From Opitutus sp. GAS368 (GTDB lineage Bacteria; Verrucomicrobiota; Verrucomicrobiia; Opitutales; Opitutaceae): a stretch of 54,813 nt of DNA. The stretch lies in the NCBI GenBank assembly GCA_945903545.1, contig CAMDOO010000010.1, positions 1-54,813 on the forward strand, written 5' to 3'. A program made the position numbers and the translations under genes. Below the pieces are notes generated by a model. That model ran no database searches. It was not told the DNA's origin and was given only the letters and a program-made list of their open reading frames with translations. Of this stretch, positions 24,792 to 32,589 are shown piece after piece; position 1 is the stretch's first letter, and every line of letters starts with the position of its first letter.

Positions 24792-26126
24792 TCATGTCAT
24801 CCCCAGCTTCTGCCGTTTCCGATAAAGCGTGGCCGGGTCGATGCCGAGGATGCGCGCGGCTTCGTCGAGGTTGCGCGCCGAGGCCACGATCCGCCGGATG
24901 TGCTCGGTCTCGAGCACCTCAAGGGTCACGGGGGCGCCGACCGCGGCCGTGGAGTCGCCGGGCGCGTGGAACTGCGCCGGCAGGTCGGCCAGGCCGATGG
25001 TCTCGCCCGGGGAGAGGATCACCGCGCGCTCAATCACATTGCGGAGCTCGCGCAGGTTGCCCGGCCAGGCGTAGGCCGCGAAGGCGCTGCGCACCGCCGG
25101 CTCAAAGCCCATGAGTCGCTTGCCCAGCCGGGTGGCGAAGAAGGCAAGGTAGCTTTCGGCGAACCGGGCCAAGTCGCCCGGGCGGTCGCGCAGACCGGGC
25201 AGCGTCACCTCGATCACATTGAGCCGGTAATAAAGGTCCTCGCGGAAACGCCCGGCCTTCACTTCCTCGGCCAGGTTGCGGTTGGTCGCGGCGATCACGC
25301 GCACGTTCGCCCGGCGCGGCTGACCGTCGCCCACCCGCTCGTATTCGCGCTCCTGAAGGAGACGGAGCAGCTTGGGCTGGATCGCCGCCGGCAGCTCGCC
25401 GATCTCGTCGAGGAAGAGCGTGCCGCCATCGGCCAGCGCCACCTTGCCCGTGGTGTCCGCCACCGCCCCGGTGAAGGCGCCCTTGGTGTGACCGAAGAGT
25501 TCGCTCTCGAGCAGCTCCCGGGACAGGCTCGGGCAGTTCACCGTCACGAACCGGGCGTCGCGCTGCGCGCTGCGCCGGTGGATCTCGCGGGCCAGGACGC
25601 TTTTGCCCGTGCCGCTCGGCCCGAGGACCAGCACCGTGGCGGAGGTCTCCGCCGCCTTGAAGGCGATCTGCAGCGCGCGCTGGGCGGCCGGCTCGGCCGA
25701 GGCGAGGTCCAGCGCCGGGGCTTCCTCCGCGAGCTGCGCTTCCAGCAGGTGCACGCGGGACGCCAGCGCGCGGCCCTGCTCCACCCGCGCCAGCACCGCC
25801 CGGATCTGGTCGGGTGTGAACGGCTTCGGGATGAAATCAAACGCCCCGCGGCGCATCGCCTCCACCGCAGTGCTGATGTTGGCGTAGGCCGTGACCATCA
25901 CCACCGGCAGCGTCGGCGCGGTGGCCAGCAGCTTGGCGAGGACTTCAAGCCCGTTCTCCGCCCCGAGGTTCACATCAAGGAAACAGGCGTCACACCGGGC
26001 CTCCTCCAGCGCCTTCAGGGCCCTGGCCCCGTTGGCCGCGCCCACCGCCTCATGTCCCATCGTCTCCACCGCCAAACCGGTGGTCCGGCGGATGCCGGGT
26101 TCATCGTCGATGATCAGGACGCGCAT
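24792..26126 (-). CDS. Sigma-54-dependent response regulator, NtrC/AlgB family
   Basis: A 444-residue transcription activator. The receiver domain (residues 1-115) has the acidic pair IIDDEP and phospho-acceptor Asp51 (CFLDVNLG). The AAA+ domain has Walker A GPSGTGKS (169-176), the sigma-54 contact loop GAFTGA (216-221) and Walker [11 protein letters not shown] (235-244); arginine finger region [12 protein letters not shown]. The C-terminal Fis-type HTH spans about 404-444 ([20 protein letters not shown]). All activator motifs are intact, so it should activate sigma-54 promoters when phosphorylated by the kinase encoded next door. The targets are unknown. Confidence 0.95.
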   Translation of the reverse strand: MRVLIIDDEPGIRRTTGLAVETMGHEAVGAANGARALKALEEARCDACFLDVNLGAENGLEVLAKLLATAPTLPVVMVTAYANISTAVEAMRRGAFDFIPKPFTPDQIRAVLARVEQGRALASRVHLLEAQLAEEAPALDLASAEPAAQRALQIAFKAAETSATVLVLGPSGTGKSVLAREIHRRSAQRDARFVTVNCPSLSRELLESELFGHTKGAFTGAVADTTGKVALADGGTLFLDEIGELPAAIQPKLLRLLQEREYERVGDGQPRRANVRVIAATNRNLAEEVKAGRFREDLYYRLNVIEVTLPGLRDRPGDLARFAESYLAFFATRLGKRLMGFEPAVRSAFAAYAWPGNLRELRNVIERAVILSPGETIGLADLPAQFHAPGDSTAAVGAPVTLEVLETEHIRRIVASARNLDEAARILGIDPATLYRKRQKLGMT

Positions 26127-26510
26127 GTGCGGGGAAGAGTGCAGGTCCGGATGGAAAAGCCAAGGCGGGGCCGCTCACGCGACCCCGCCAGGTCCAGCTT
26201 CAACTAACAATCCCACGGGCTTTCCGCCCTTGGGCTGGGGGCTTGGACGCGGAGCAAAACAATCGGTTCCAACGGGGCGGGAGAATCTTTTTGCGCGGGC
26301 GGCCGGCCTTGTCGCCGATTTGGAAATCCCGACCTATCGGTAGGGCGTGGACTCCGTTCCGCGCCGGGTCTGCCCCTGAGCTGATTCCGGGCTGCTCGTC
26401 TGCCCGGCGGTGAGCGGAGTCACCGCCCTACCGGATTCGACCGCTACCGGACGGGCCCGATTCTAGGATCGAACTGACCCGGAAAACCCTCCAGCTTCCC
26501 GCTCCCCAAG
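26127..26510. other. Divergent intergenic region with GTAGGG-ended inverted repeat
   Basis: It separates the NtrC-type regulator from the nucleotide kinase gene. The main feature is an inverted repeat with 19-base arms (26338-26356 and 26415-26433, 17 of 19 matching) that begins CGGTAGGGC and ends GCCCTACCG. No open gene or convincing promoter is seen; the part near 26127-26330 shows nothing recognisable. Confidence 0.6.
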
Positions 26511-27728
26511 ATGCCCACCCCGTCCGCCCCAGCTCCTACCGTCGCCCCGACCGTCGCCAAGGTCCAGGACCTGGAAATCAAGGACGCCCACCTTATCTTC
26601 GAGGCGGTCTGGCAGAATCTTGAGGCCGATGTCGGCCGGGAGAACCTCCGTTTCCCGAAGGAGATCCTGCTCCTCGGCGGTGCCCCCGGTTCCGGCAAGG
26701 GCACCAACAGCGACTTCATTGCCAAGGCCCGCGGCCTCACCTGCGAACCCGTCGTCATCAGTTCACTCCTCGATTCACCCGAGGCGCGACGCCTGAAGGA
26801 GGGCGGCAACATGGTGGGCGACCGCGAGGTGATCGGCCTGCTGCTGCGGAAGCTGCTGCTCCCGGAATTCCGCGACGGCGTCATTCTCGACGGCTTTCCC
26901 CGCACCAAGGTGCAGGTCGAGTGCCTCAAGCTCCTCGTCGCCCGCATGCAGGCGCTGCGCCAGGAATTCTACGACACGCCGCTCAGCATCCATTTTCGCC
27001 AGCCCACCGTGCACATCATGGTGCTGTTCGTGGACGAGCGGACCTCGATCGAGCGCCAGCTCAGCCGCGGCCGCGAGGTCAAGCACCACAACGAGGAGGT
27101 CCGGCGCACCGGGATCGGGGAGCTGCAGGAGGAGCGCACGACGGATTACGACGAGACGCTCGCGCAGCGCCGCTACCGGGTGTTCAAGGAGCAGACGTGG
27201 GACGCGCTCCAGTCGCTGAAGGAGACCTTCCACTATCATTTCATCAACGCCCAGGGCACCTTCGAGGAGGTCGAGCAGAACATCATCCGCGAGCTCGAGT
27301 ACCAGAGCACGCTCGAGCTCGACCCGCGCACGGTGGACCGGCTCCGCGGCGTGCCGGTCGCCCGTCAGATCATCATCCACGCCCGCCAGGAGCTGGTGAA
27401 GCGCCTCGACAGCTACGAGCTCGCGCACGGCCCGCTCTTCGCCCAGGTCATCACCTTCATCGAGACCAAGATCATGCCGATCGTGATCCGGCATGCGATC
27501 TCCGGCGTGGCGCACATCAACACCGAGGATCCCGTCCTCGAGAACCCGCTGTCACTGGCCATGCTGATCGACGTGTTTTCCGAGCGCGGTTACCACGCGG
27601 CGCTCGACCTCCACAAGATCGAGGTGCCGCACAAGGTGGACCTTGCGACCGGCGCCATCACCTGCCGCACCAAGAAGGTCTACCGGATCCAGATCCGTTT
27701 CAACGGGTCAGAGATCCGCCGCGGGTAG
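26511..27728 (+). CDS. Adenylate-kinase-like nucleoside monophosphate kinase with long C-terminal domain
   Basis: A 405-residue cytosolic protein, nearly twice the normal adenylate kinase length (about 215). The kinase part spans about residues 45-270: P-loop GGAPGSGKGT at 56-65, the NMP-binding region GNMVGDREVIGLLLRKLLL and the signature DGVILDGFPRTKVQVECL. The lid region is VDERTSIERQLSRGREVKHH. The last 130 residues (from VARQIIIHARQELVKR through PIVIRHAISGVAHINTED to KKVYRIQIRFNGSEIRRG) match no family I recognise. The N-terminus also carries a short Pro/Ala tail. It likely phosphorylates a nucleoside monophosphate, but the substrate is not certain. It stands alone on its strand. Confidence 0.82.
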   Translation: MPTPSAPAPTVAPTVAKVQDLEIKDAHLIFEAVWQNLEADVGRENLRFPKEILLLGGAPGSGKGTNSDFIAKARGLTCEPVVISSLLDSPEARRLKEGGNMVGDREVIGLLLRKLLLPEFRDGVILDGFPRTKVQVECLKLLVARMQALRQEFYDTPLSIHFRQPTVHIMVLFVDERTSIERQLSRGREVKHHNEEVRRTGIGELQEERTTDYDETLAQRRYRVFKEQTWDALQSLKETFHYHFINAQGTFEEVEQNIIRELEYQSTLELDPRTVDRLRGVPVARQIIIHARQELVKRLDSYELAHGPLFAQVITFIETKIMPIVIRHAISGVAHINTEDPVLENPLSLAMLIDVFSERGYHAALDLHKIEVPHKVDLATGAITCRTKKVYRIQIRFNGSEIRRG

Positions 27729-28121
27729 GATCCTTCCGAGGTCGGGCGCGACGGTTTCGGTCCGCCGGGGTGGCATCCGGATTGGTTTCACGCAGAGAAG
27801 GCGCGATATGCGCCAAGACAGAGGGCGCAGAGTTCGGGCCCGAATGTTCGGATTCCGAAACCAAAACCCGTTCCGACCTCCGTTCGCTGCGTCTCTGTGT
27901 GCCAAAGGCTCGAAGGACCGAGCCGGCGGGCCCAGCGGTCCCGCCCTCTCAAGAAACATCCCACATCCCCGGGCAGGGGTCTGCCCGGGCTACACCCGAT
28001 CTTGATGCTGTAGCACCGACAGACCTCTGCCGGTGGATCGGTTTCTTTCCGGATAGGTCGCGCCTCAGCGCGGGTGCTCGCTACCCGGGAGCGGATATCC
28101 CAGAACGGCAGCAAGATTGCT
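27729..28121. other. Convergent intergenic region with two hairpin elements
   Basis: Between the kinase gene and the TPR protein gene, which converge. The first element (about 27784-27908) has CACGCAGAG/GCGCAGAG units on the left and CTGCGTCTCTGTG on the right. The second (about 27966-28050) has GGGCAGGGGTCTGCCCGGGC followed by GTAGCACCGACAGACCTCTG; it is the same family, inverted, as 35239-35307. No gene or T-run terminator is visible. Confidence 0.65.
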
Positions 28122-29939
28122 CTACCTGTTAAGCGCGGCGTCGAGCATCTGTTCCTCCCGCAGCGTCAGCTTCGCGCGGTCGACCTTCGCCAGCACCACG
28201 CGCGCCTCGGCCCGGCGGCCGTTGGCGGCGAGGACCAAGCCGTAGGTGAAGGCGCGGCCGGATGACTCGCCCGCCTGCGCGGCCACCGGCTCCAGCAGCG
28301 CCAGGGCCTCGCGCGGCTGGTCATTCTGCAGGAGCAGGAAGGCGGCGGTCGAGCGGTAGTCTAGATTGGCGGGCTCGACCTCCCGGAAACCCCGCAAGGC
28401 CTCCTCGGCCCGCGGGTCGATCCGGCCCATGAGTGCGGACAGGTAGGCGTAATTATTGACGACCGTTGGCTCGGTGCTGCGGATTTCGTTCAGCTTGCTG
28501 AACGTCCGGTGCAGGCCCTCCGCATCCCGCTGCATCTGGTAATGGCGGGCCAGCGCCCCGAGCGCGTTGACCGCCAGGCCGGGTTGCTCGGCGGCGATCT
28601 CCCAGAGCCCCACGGCCTCCTCCTTCCAACCCCAGCTGTAGACCACGCCGGCCAGGAACGCCCCCTGCCCGCCTCGCCGGCGGGCCGCGTCGGCAAGCGA
28701 CTGCCACAACAGGGTGTAACGCGGGTTGTCGCCCAGCTGCCGCGCCGCGAGCGCCTGGTAGGCCAGGCGCATGAAGTCGAGCCGCTCCCAATCCCCCTGC
28801 CCCGACAGTTCGAGCAGGCCTGGCCAGTCGCCCGCCAGCCGCAGGGCATCCCCCAGCGCCACCGCCACCGGGGGCGCCTCCGTCACCGTGGCCGGCAGGG
28901 TCCGGGCCCAGCGGATGGCCTCCGCGCCCCGGCCCATTCCGGCCAGCCACGAGATGAGCTCGGTCACCCGCACCGGATCGGAACCGGCCGCCTGCTGCTC
29001 GGCCGCGAGCGCCGTCGCATAGCGGTTTGCGTCCGCGCGGCCCAGGGCGAGCAGGCTGTTGAACAGGTCGCTCGACTCGCGCCGCGGATGGGCCAGCAGG
29101 GCGTCGGCCCAGCGCCGCATCCGGACGGGATCCGGCGCCGCCACCGCCGTCTCGAGCAGGGGGCGCAGCGCCTCGACGCCCCAGCCGGCGTCACCCGCCC
29201 ATTTCTCCAGCAGGGCGATGCCCAGGGGGCGCTCGGCCAGGGTCGAACTCGCGGCCAGCACCAGGCCGAGGGGAATCTCCGACTCCGGCCGCACGCCGCC
29301 GATGCGGATCGCGGCCTGGAAGTGGCGGTAGGCCGCGGTCAAATCACCGCGTTGCCGCGCGATTTCGCCCGCCAGACGCTCGGCGCGCGCCGAGGACGCC
29401 GGGGCGAGTCCCAGCGCCATGTTCAGGGAGGTTTCCGCCTCCTCCAGACGATTGAGCGCGAGGGCGTCACCCGCCCGGTTCAGGTGGCGTGCGGCATCCT
29501 CGGGCGAGAGCACCGCGGCCTGACGGGAAAAAGTCAGCGCCGCCTGGGGCCGGCGCACAGCGCGGGCGAAGTCCGCCGCGAGATCCCACGCTTCCGGGCG
29601 ATCCGCGGCGACCTGGAGGGCCAGGTTCACCGCCGCCTCGGCCTGCTCCAGCTTGCCCGCGTCGAGCCATTGCCGCGCGACCCGCACCGCCCGGTTCTCC
29701 CGCCAGAGGGGAAAGTACCACGCGGACCCGATCACGGCCGACCCGAGCACGGCCACCGTGACATAGAGTTTGAAGCGGAACGCCGCGCTCGACTCCAACC
29801 GGTCCAGAAATGTCCACCAGAGCGTCCGCGGATGCAAACGTTCGCGCAGCCGGGCCAGCCGCCGGCGTAGGTCCTTGCGAAAGGGTGTCTGCGTGGCGAA
29901 AAAAGGCGCCTCGGTCTCGTCGGGTTTTTTCTCGTGCAT
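28122..29939 (-). CDS. TPR-repeat membrane protein of unknown function
   Basis: A 605-residue protein with a cytoplasmic N-terminus rich in Arg/Lys and one membrane helix at about residues 57-75 (LYVTVAVLGSAVIGSAWYF). A long TPR-type solenoid begins at about residue 85 (ARQWLDAGKLEQAEAAVNLALQ, then AGDALALNRLEEAETSLNMAL) and continues to near the end (FLLLQNDQPREALALLEPVA and REEQMLDAALNR). No catalytic motif is visible. Such proteins assemble complexes in the periplasm. The chosen start gives MHEKKPDETEAP; an upstream ATG exists but precedes a poor leader. No neighbour suggests a partner. Confidence 0.75.
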   Translation of the reverse strand: MHEKKPDETEAPFFATQTPFRKDLRRRLARLRERLHPRTLWWTFLDRLESSAAFRFKLYVTVAVLGSAVIGSAWYFPLWRENRAVRVARQWLDAGKLEQAEAAVNLALQVAADRPEAWDLAADFARAVRRPQAALTFSRQAAVLSPEDAARHLNRAGDALALNRLEEAETSLNMALGLAPASSARAERLAGEIARQRGDLTAAYRHFQAAIRIGGVRPESEIPLGLVLAASSTLAERPLGIALLEKWAGDAGWGVEALRPLLETAVAAPDPVRMRRWADALLAHPRRESSDLFNSLLALGRADANRYATALAAEQQAAGSDPVRVTELISWLAGMGRGAEAIRWARTLPATVTEAPPVAVALGDALRLAGDWPGLLELSGQGDWERLDFMRLAYQALAARQLGDNPRYTLLWQSLADAARRRGGQGAFLAGVVYSWGWKEEAVGLWEIAAEQPGLAVNALGALARHYQMQRDAEGLHRTFSKLNEIRSTEPTVVNNYAYLSALMGRIDPRAEEALRGFREVEPANLDYRSTAAFLLLQNDQPREALALLEPVAAQAGESSGRAFTYGLVLAANGRRAEARVVLAKVDRAKLTLREEQMLDAALNR

Positions 29940-30096
29940 CGCGTTGCCGCGGGATTTTCGTGCGGAACAACCGCGGCGCAACCGTCAAGTGCGGCGGGAT
30001 GTGATCCGGGATGAATCCAACCTTTCCCTCTCTCACGCGGTTTCGATCTCTGGCCTTCAGGCGTTTTTTGCCACAGAGGCACAAACGCCCGGGATC

Positions 30097-31020
30097 TCAC
30101 CCCAGCGGTCCCCGCGCGCCTGTTGCCTGCAGGCGATCGTACAATGCGGTCAGCCGGGGCATGGCTGCCCCGGCGGCCTGGGCCCGGCGCAGCGGTTCGC
30201 CCCAGATCGCCTCGATCTCGACCGCCCGGCCCGCGAGGAAATCCACGAGGCTGGAGGGTTGGTACGGTCCCATCGGGCGCGTCACGTCGATCTGCCCCTG
30301 GATGAATTCCTCCGAAATGACATGGCCGAACCTCGCCGCGGCCACGGCCACCTCGTCCATCAGCGTCCGCACCTCCGCCGCGAGCGCCGGGTCGGCGAGG
30401 ATGCGGTCGGTCGTGATGCCGCCGGCGGCGATGGCCAGCCCGTTGAAGGGCACGTTCCAGACGAGCTTGCGCCAGCGCGCCTCCGCGAGGGAATCCGCCA
30501 CGCGGCACTTCACGCCGGCGGCCGTGAACCGCGCCGCGAGGGCCCGCGTGCGCTCCGCCGGCGGGCGGGCGTGCTCGCCGAGCATGATCGAGCCGGGTTG
30601 ATAGCAGGTCACCTCGCCCGGCCCGGTGCGCGTCGAGGCGATGAAGCAGATCCCCCCCAGCACGCGTTCCGCGCCGACGAGGCCGGCGAGCAGTTCCTCG
30701 TTGCCGAGGCCGTTCTGGAGCGTGACGACCATCGTGTCCCGCCCGACCAGCGGCGGCAGCAGCCGCGGGAGCTCCGGGTTGGCGGTGGTCTTGAGCGCCA
30801 CGAGCACGACGTCCACCGGGCCGATATCCTCGGGCCGATTAAAGACCGCGGCCGGCCGCAACTCGAGCGTACCGGTCTTCTCCACCACCCGCAGGCCCGT
30901 CTCCCGCAACGGCGCGGGATCGCCGCGGACGAGGAAACGCACGTCCGAACCGGCGAGCGCCAACCGCACGCCGTAGTTCAGGCCGATCGCGCCGGCCCCG
31001 ACGATGGCGAAGGTTTTCAT
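30097..31020 (-). CDS. panE: 2-dehydropantoate 2-reductase (ketopantoate reductase family)
   Basis: A 307-residue NADPH-dependent oxidoreductase. The N-terminal Rossmann motif is FAIVGAGAIGLNYG, with VALKTTANPEL and TLQNGLGNEE downstream (nucleotide/substrate cleft). A conserved lysine in EARWRKLVWNVPFNGLA and the C-terminal PYQPSSLVDFLAGRAVEIEAIWG match the ApbA C-terminal domain. PanE makes pantoate for coenzyme A synthesis; however, some family members reduce other 2-oxo acids, so panE is assigned by family resemblance. The start at MKTFAIVGAGAIG is the standard one. The rsmD gene lies upstream on the same strand. Confidence 0.88.
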   Translation of the reverse strand: MKTFAIVGAGAIGLNYGVRLALAGSDVRFLVRGDPAPLRETGLRVVEKTGTLELRPAAVFNRPEDIGPVDVVLVALKTTANPELPRLLPPLVGRDTMVVTLQNGLGNEELLAGLVGAERVLGGICFIASTRTGPGEVTCYQPGSIMLGEHARPPAERTRALAARFTAAGVKCRVADSLAEARWRKLVWNVPFNGLAIAAGGITTDRILADPALAAEVRTLMDEVAVAAARFGHVISEEFIQGQIDVTRPMGPYQPSSLVDFLAGRAVEIEAIWGEPLRRAQAAGAAMPRLTALYDRLQATGARGPLG

Positions 31021-31117
31021 GGGGCCGCGGGGCCGCGAGGGCATCGGACCGATCCGACGGATCCGACCGATCGGTCCGACGACCGCGACCGCACCTGCCT
31101 GGACTCACGGTGGCGCT

Positions 31118-31690
31118 TCATGATTGCTCGAGCCGGAAGATCCGCACCGTCGGCTGGCGCACGCCGCGGCCGAGTTCCTTCAGGCAGGTCCAGCCCGGCG
31201 GGGCCAGTTCCGTGCCGCCGGGCATCTCGAAGACCACAAGCGCCTCGGGATGGCCGGCGAGCAGTTCCGCCAGCCGGGCAAACAGCCGTGGTGCGATCTC
31301 CGGGATGATCTCGTACGGCGGATCCACGAACACGAGGTCGGGGGCGCGTTCATCCAGCGAGATCCCGCCCTTGAGCGCGTCCGCCTGCCGGATCTCCAGC
31401 CCGTCGAGTCCGCGGCCGAGGCTCTTGCAGACCGCGGCCAGGTTGTGGCGCACGCAGGCGACGGCCTTGGCGTTCTGCTCGACAAAGACCCCGCCAGCCG
31501 CGCCCCGGCTCAGGGACTCCAAGCCGTAGGCGCCGCTGCCGGCAAAGAGATCGAGGAAGCGCGCCCCGGGGAGGCGGCCGGCCAGGCTGGAGAACACCGA
31601 CTGGCGCATGCCGTCCGTCGCGGGACGCACCGCATCGCCCTTCGGCACGAGCAGGTTGATCCCGCGGGCTTCGCCGCCGCTGATGCGCAT
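31118..31690 (-). CDS. rsmD: 16S rRNA (guanine(966)-N(2))-methyltransferase RsmD
   Basis: A 190-residue SAM-dependent methyltransferase that modifies G966 of 16S rRNA in the small ribosomal subunit. Family blocks: MRISGGEARGINLLVP, then ATDGMRQSVFSSLAGRLPGARFLDLFAGSG (RxxFxxL and motif I DLFAGSGAYGLESLSRG), and the catalytic DPPYEI. Length and start match the family. The pRiA4b-like gene lies upstream and panE downstream, both on the same strand. Confidence 0.94.
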   Translation of the reverse strand: MRISGGEARGINLLVPKGDAVRPATDGMRQSVFSSLAGRLPGARFLDLFAGSGAYGLESLSRGAAGGVFVEQNAKAVACVRHNLAAVCKSLGRGLDGLEIRQADALKGGISLDERAPDLVFVDPPYEIIPEIAPRLFARLAELLAGHPEALVVFEMPGGTELAPPGWTCLKELGRGVRQPTVRIFRLEQS

Positions 31691-31719
31691 GATGGAGTGG
31701 GTTACCTCGAAACGCGGCG

Positions 31720-32319
31720 TCAGCCGCGTTTCGTGAGCTTCTTCAGTGCCTTGTTGATCTTCTCGAGATCACAGACGTCGGGATCGTAGTCGGGCCCGAC
31801 CCACTCGCGCCATTCGCGGCCGAGCTCGGTGGTGGGTTCCTTCAGGCAGGCGAGCATGTCATGGAAGGCCTCGAGCCCGCCACAATCCTCGGGCGGGCCG
31901 GCGTGTTCGCCCGCGAGGCAGACCGGATAGACCGTGCCCTTGGCGATGGGTGCCGTCTTCTCGATGCGCACATCGACCTGCCAGCCCTCGCCGAAATGGT
32001 AGCCGTAGGTGAAATGCTCGCGGGCACCGAGGTCGAGATCGGCCAGGGTGATGTCGCGGTCGTCCTCGATCGTCATCTCCTCGCGCTTGAGCGGGTTCCC
32101 GAACCGGAGGTCGTCGAGCGCGAAGGCGTGGGTCTGGTAGTCGAACCAGTCGAACGCGACCTGGAGGGTGTCGTGCAGATGGGAAAGCCACATCGACTCG
32201 CGCACGGCCACCCGGCGCCAGATGCGCGGCTGGCACCCGACCACGGTGCACCGCAGCGTAAAGACCCGCTCGACGGGCTTCCGCACCGGGGAGCCCTTGC
32301 CCTCGTGCAATGAAATCAT
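31720..32319 (-). CDS. Plasmid pRiA4b ORF-3-like protein
   Basis: A 199-residue cytosolic protein resembling the pRiA4b Orf3-like domain (PF07929). Blocks: VFTLRCTVVGCQPRIWRRVAV, then LSHLHDTLQVAFDWFDYQTHAF, and FTYGYHFGEGWQVDVRIEKT. Next is CLAGEHAGPPEDCGGLEAFHDM, with the conserved PPEDCGG of the family. The biochemical role is unknown. The name comes from a plasmid, but nothing here suggests a mobile element: the gene is flanked by housekeeping rsmD. I started at MISLHEGKGSPVRK; a longer in-frame start exists in GC-rich sequence. Confidence 0.82.
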   Translation of the reverse strand: MISLHEGKGSPVRKPVERVFTLRCTVVGCQPRIWRRVAVRESMWLSHLHDTLQVAFDWFDYQTHAFALDDLRFGNPLKREEMTIEDDRDITLADLDLGAREHFTYGYHFGEGWQVDVRIEKTAPIAKGTVYPVCLAGEHAGPPEDCGGLEAFHDMLACLKEPTTELGREWREWVGPDYDPDVCDLEKINKALKKLTKRG

Positions 32320-32589
32320 CGGGTGAATTGAACGGCCGCCGCCGCGCCCGGCAAGCCGGGGGTTTTGGGCGCGGCGCCCAAAACCCAAGCCGGCCTTTCC
32401 CGCCCGGGGGAAAGCCCGGGCGGACCGGGAGGCGCCGGACCTCGACGGGGAAGCATTGCGGCGGAGGCACCGCTACTGCCCTAGCCGCAAATTATCTGTC
32501 GGAGAAGGAGCCCGCTCGACAGCCTCAGGGCCTGAAGCGCGCCGGGCCGCTCGGGACAGCGGCCCCTGCCTTTGGGGGCAGGTTCCGGA

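Noticed and set aside
31720-32319. Plasmid remnant because of the pRiA4b ORF-3 name
   Set aside because: The domain is widespread in chromosomes; flanking genes are housekeeping (rsmD, panE), and no plasmid or transposase gene is present.
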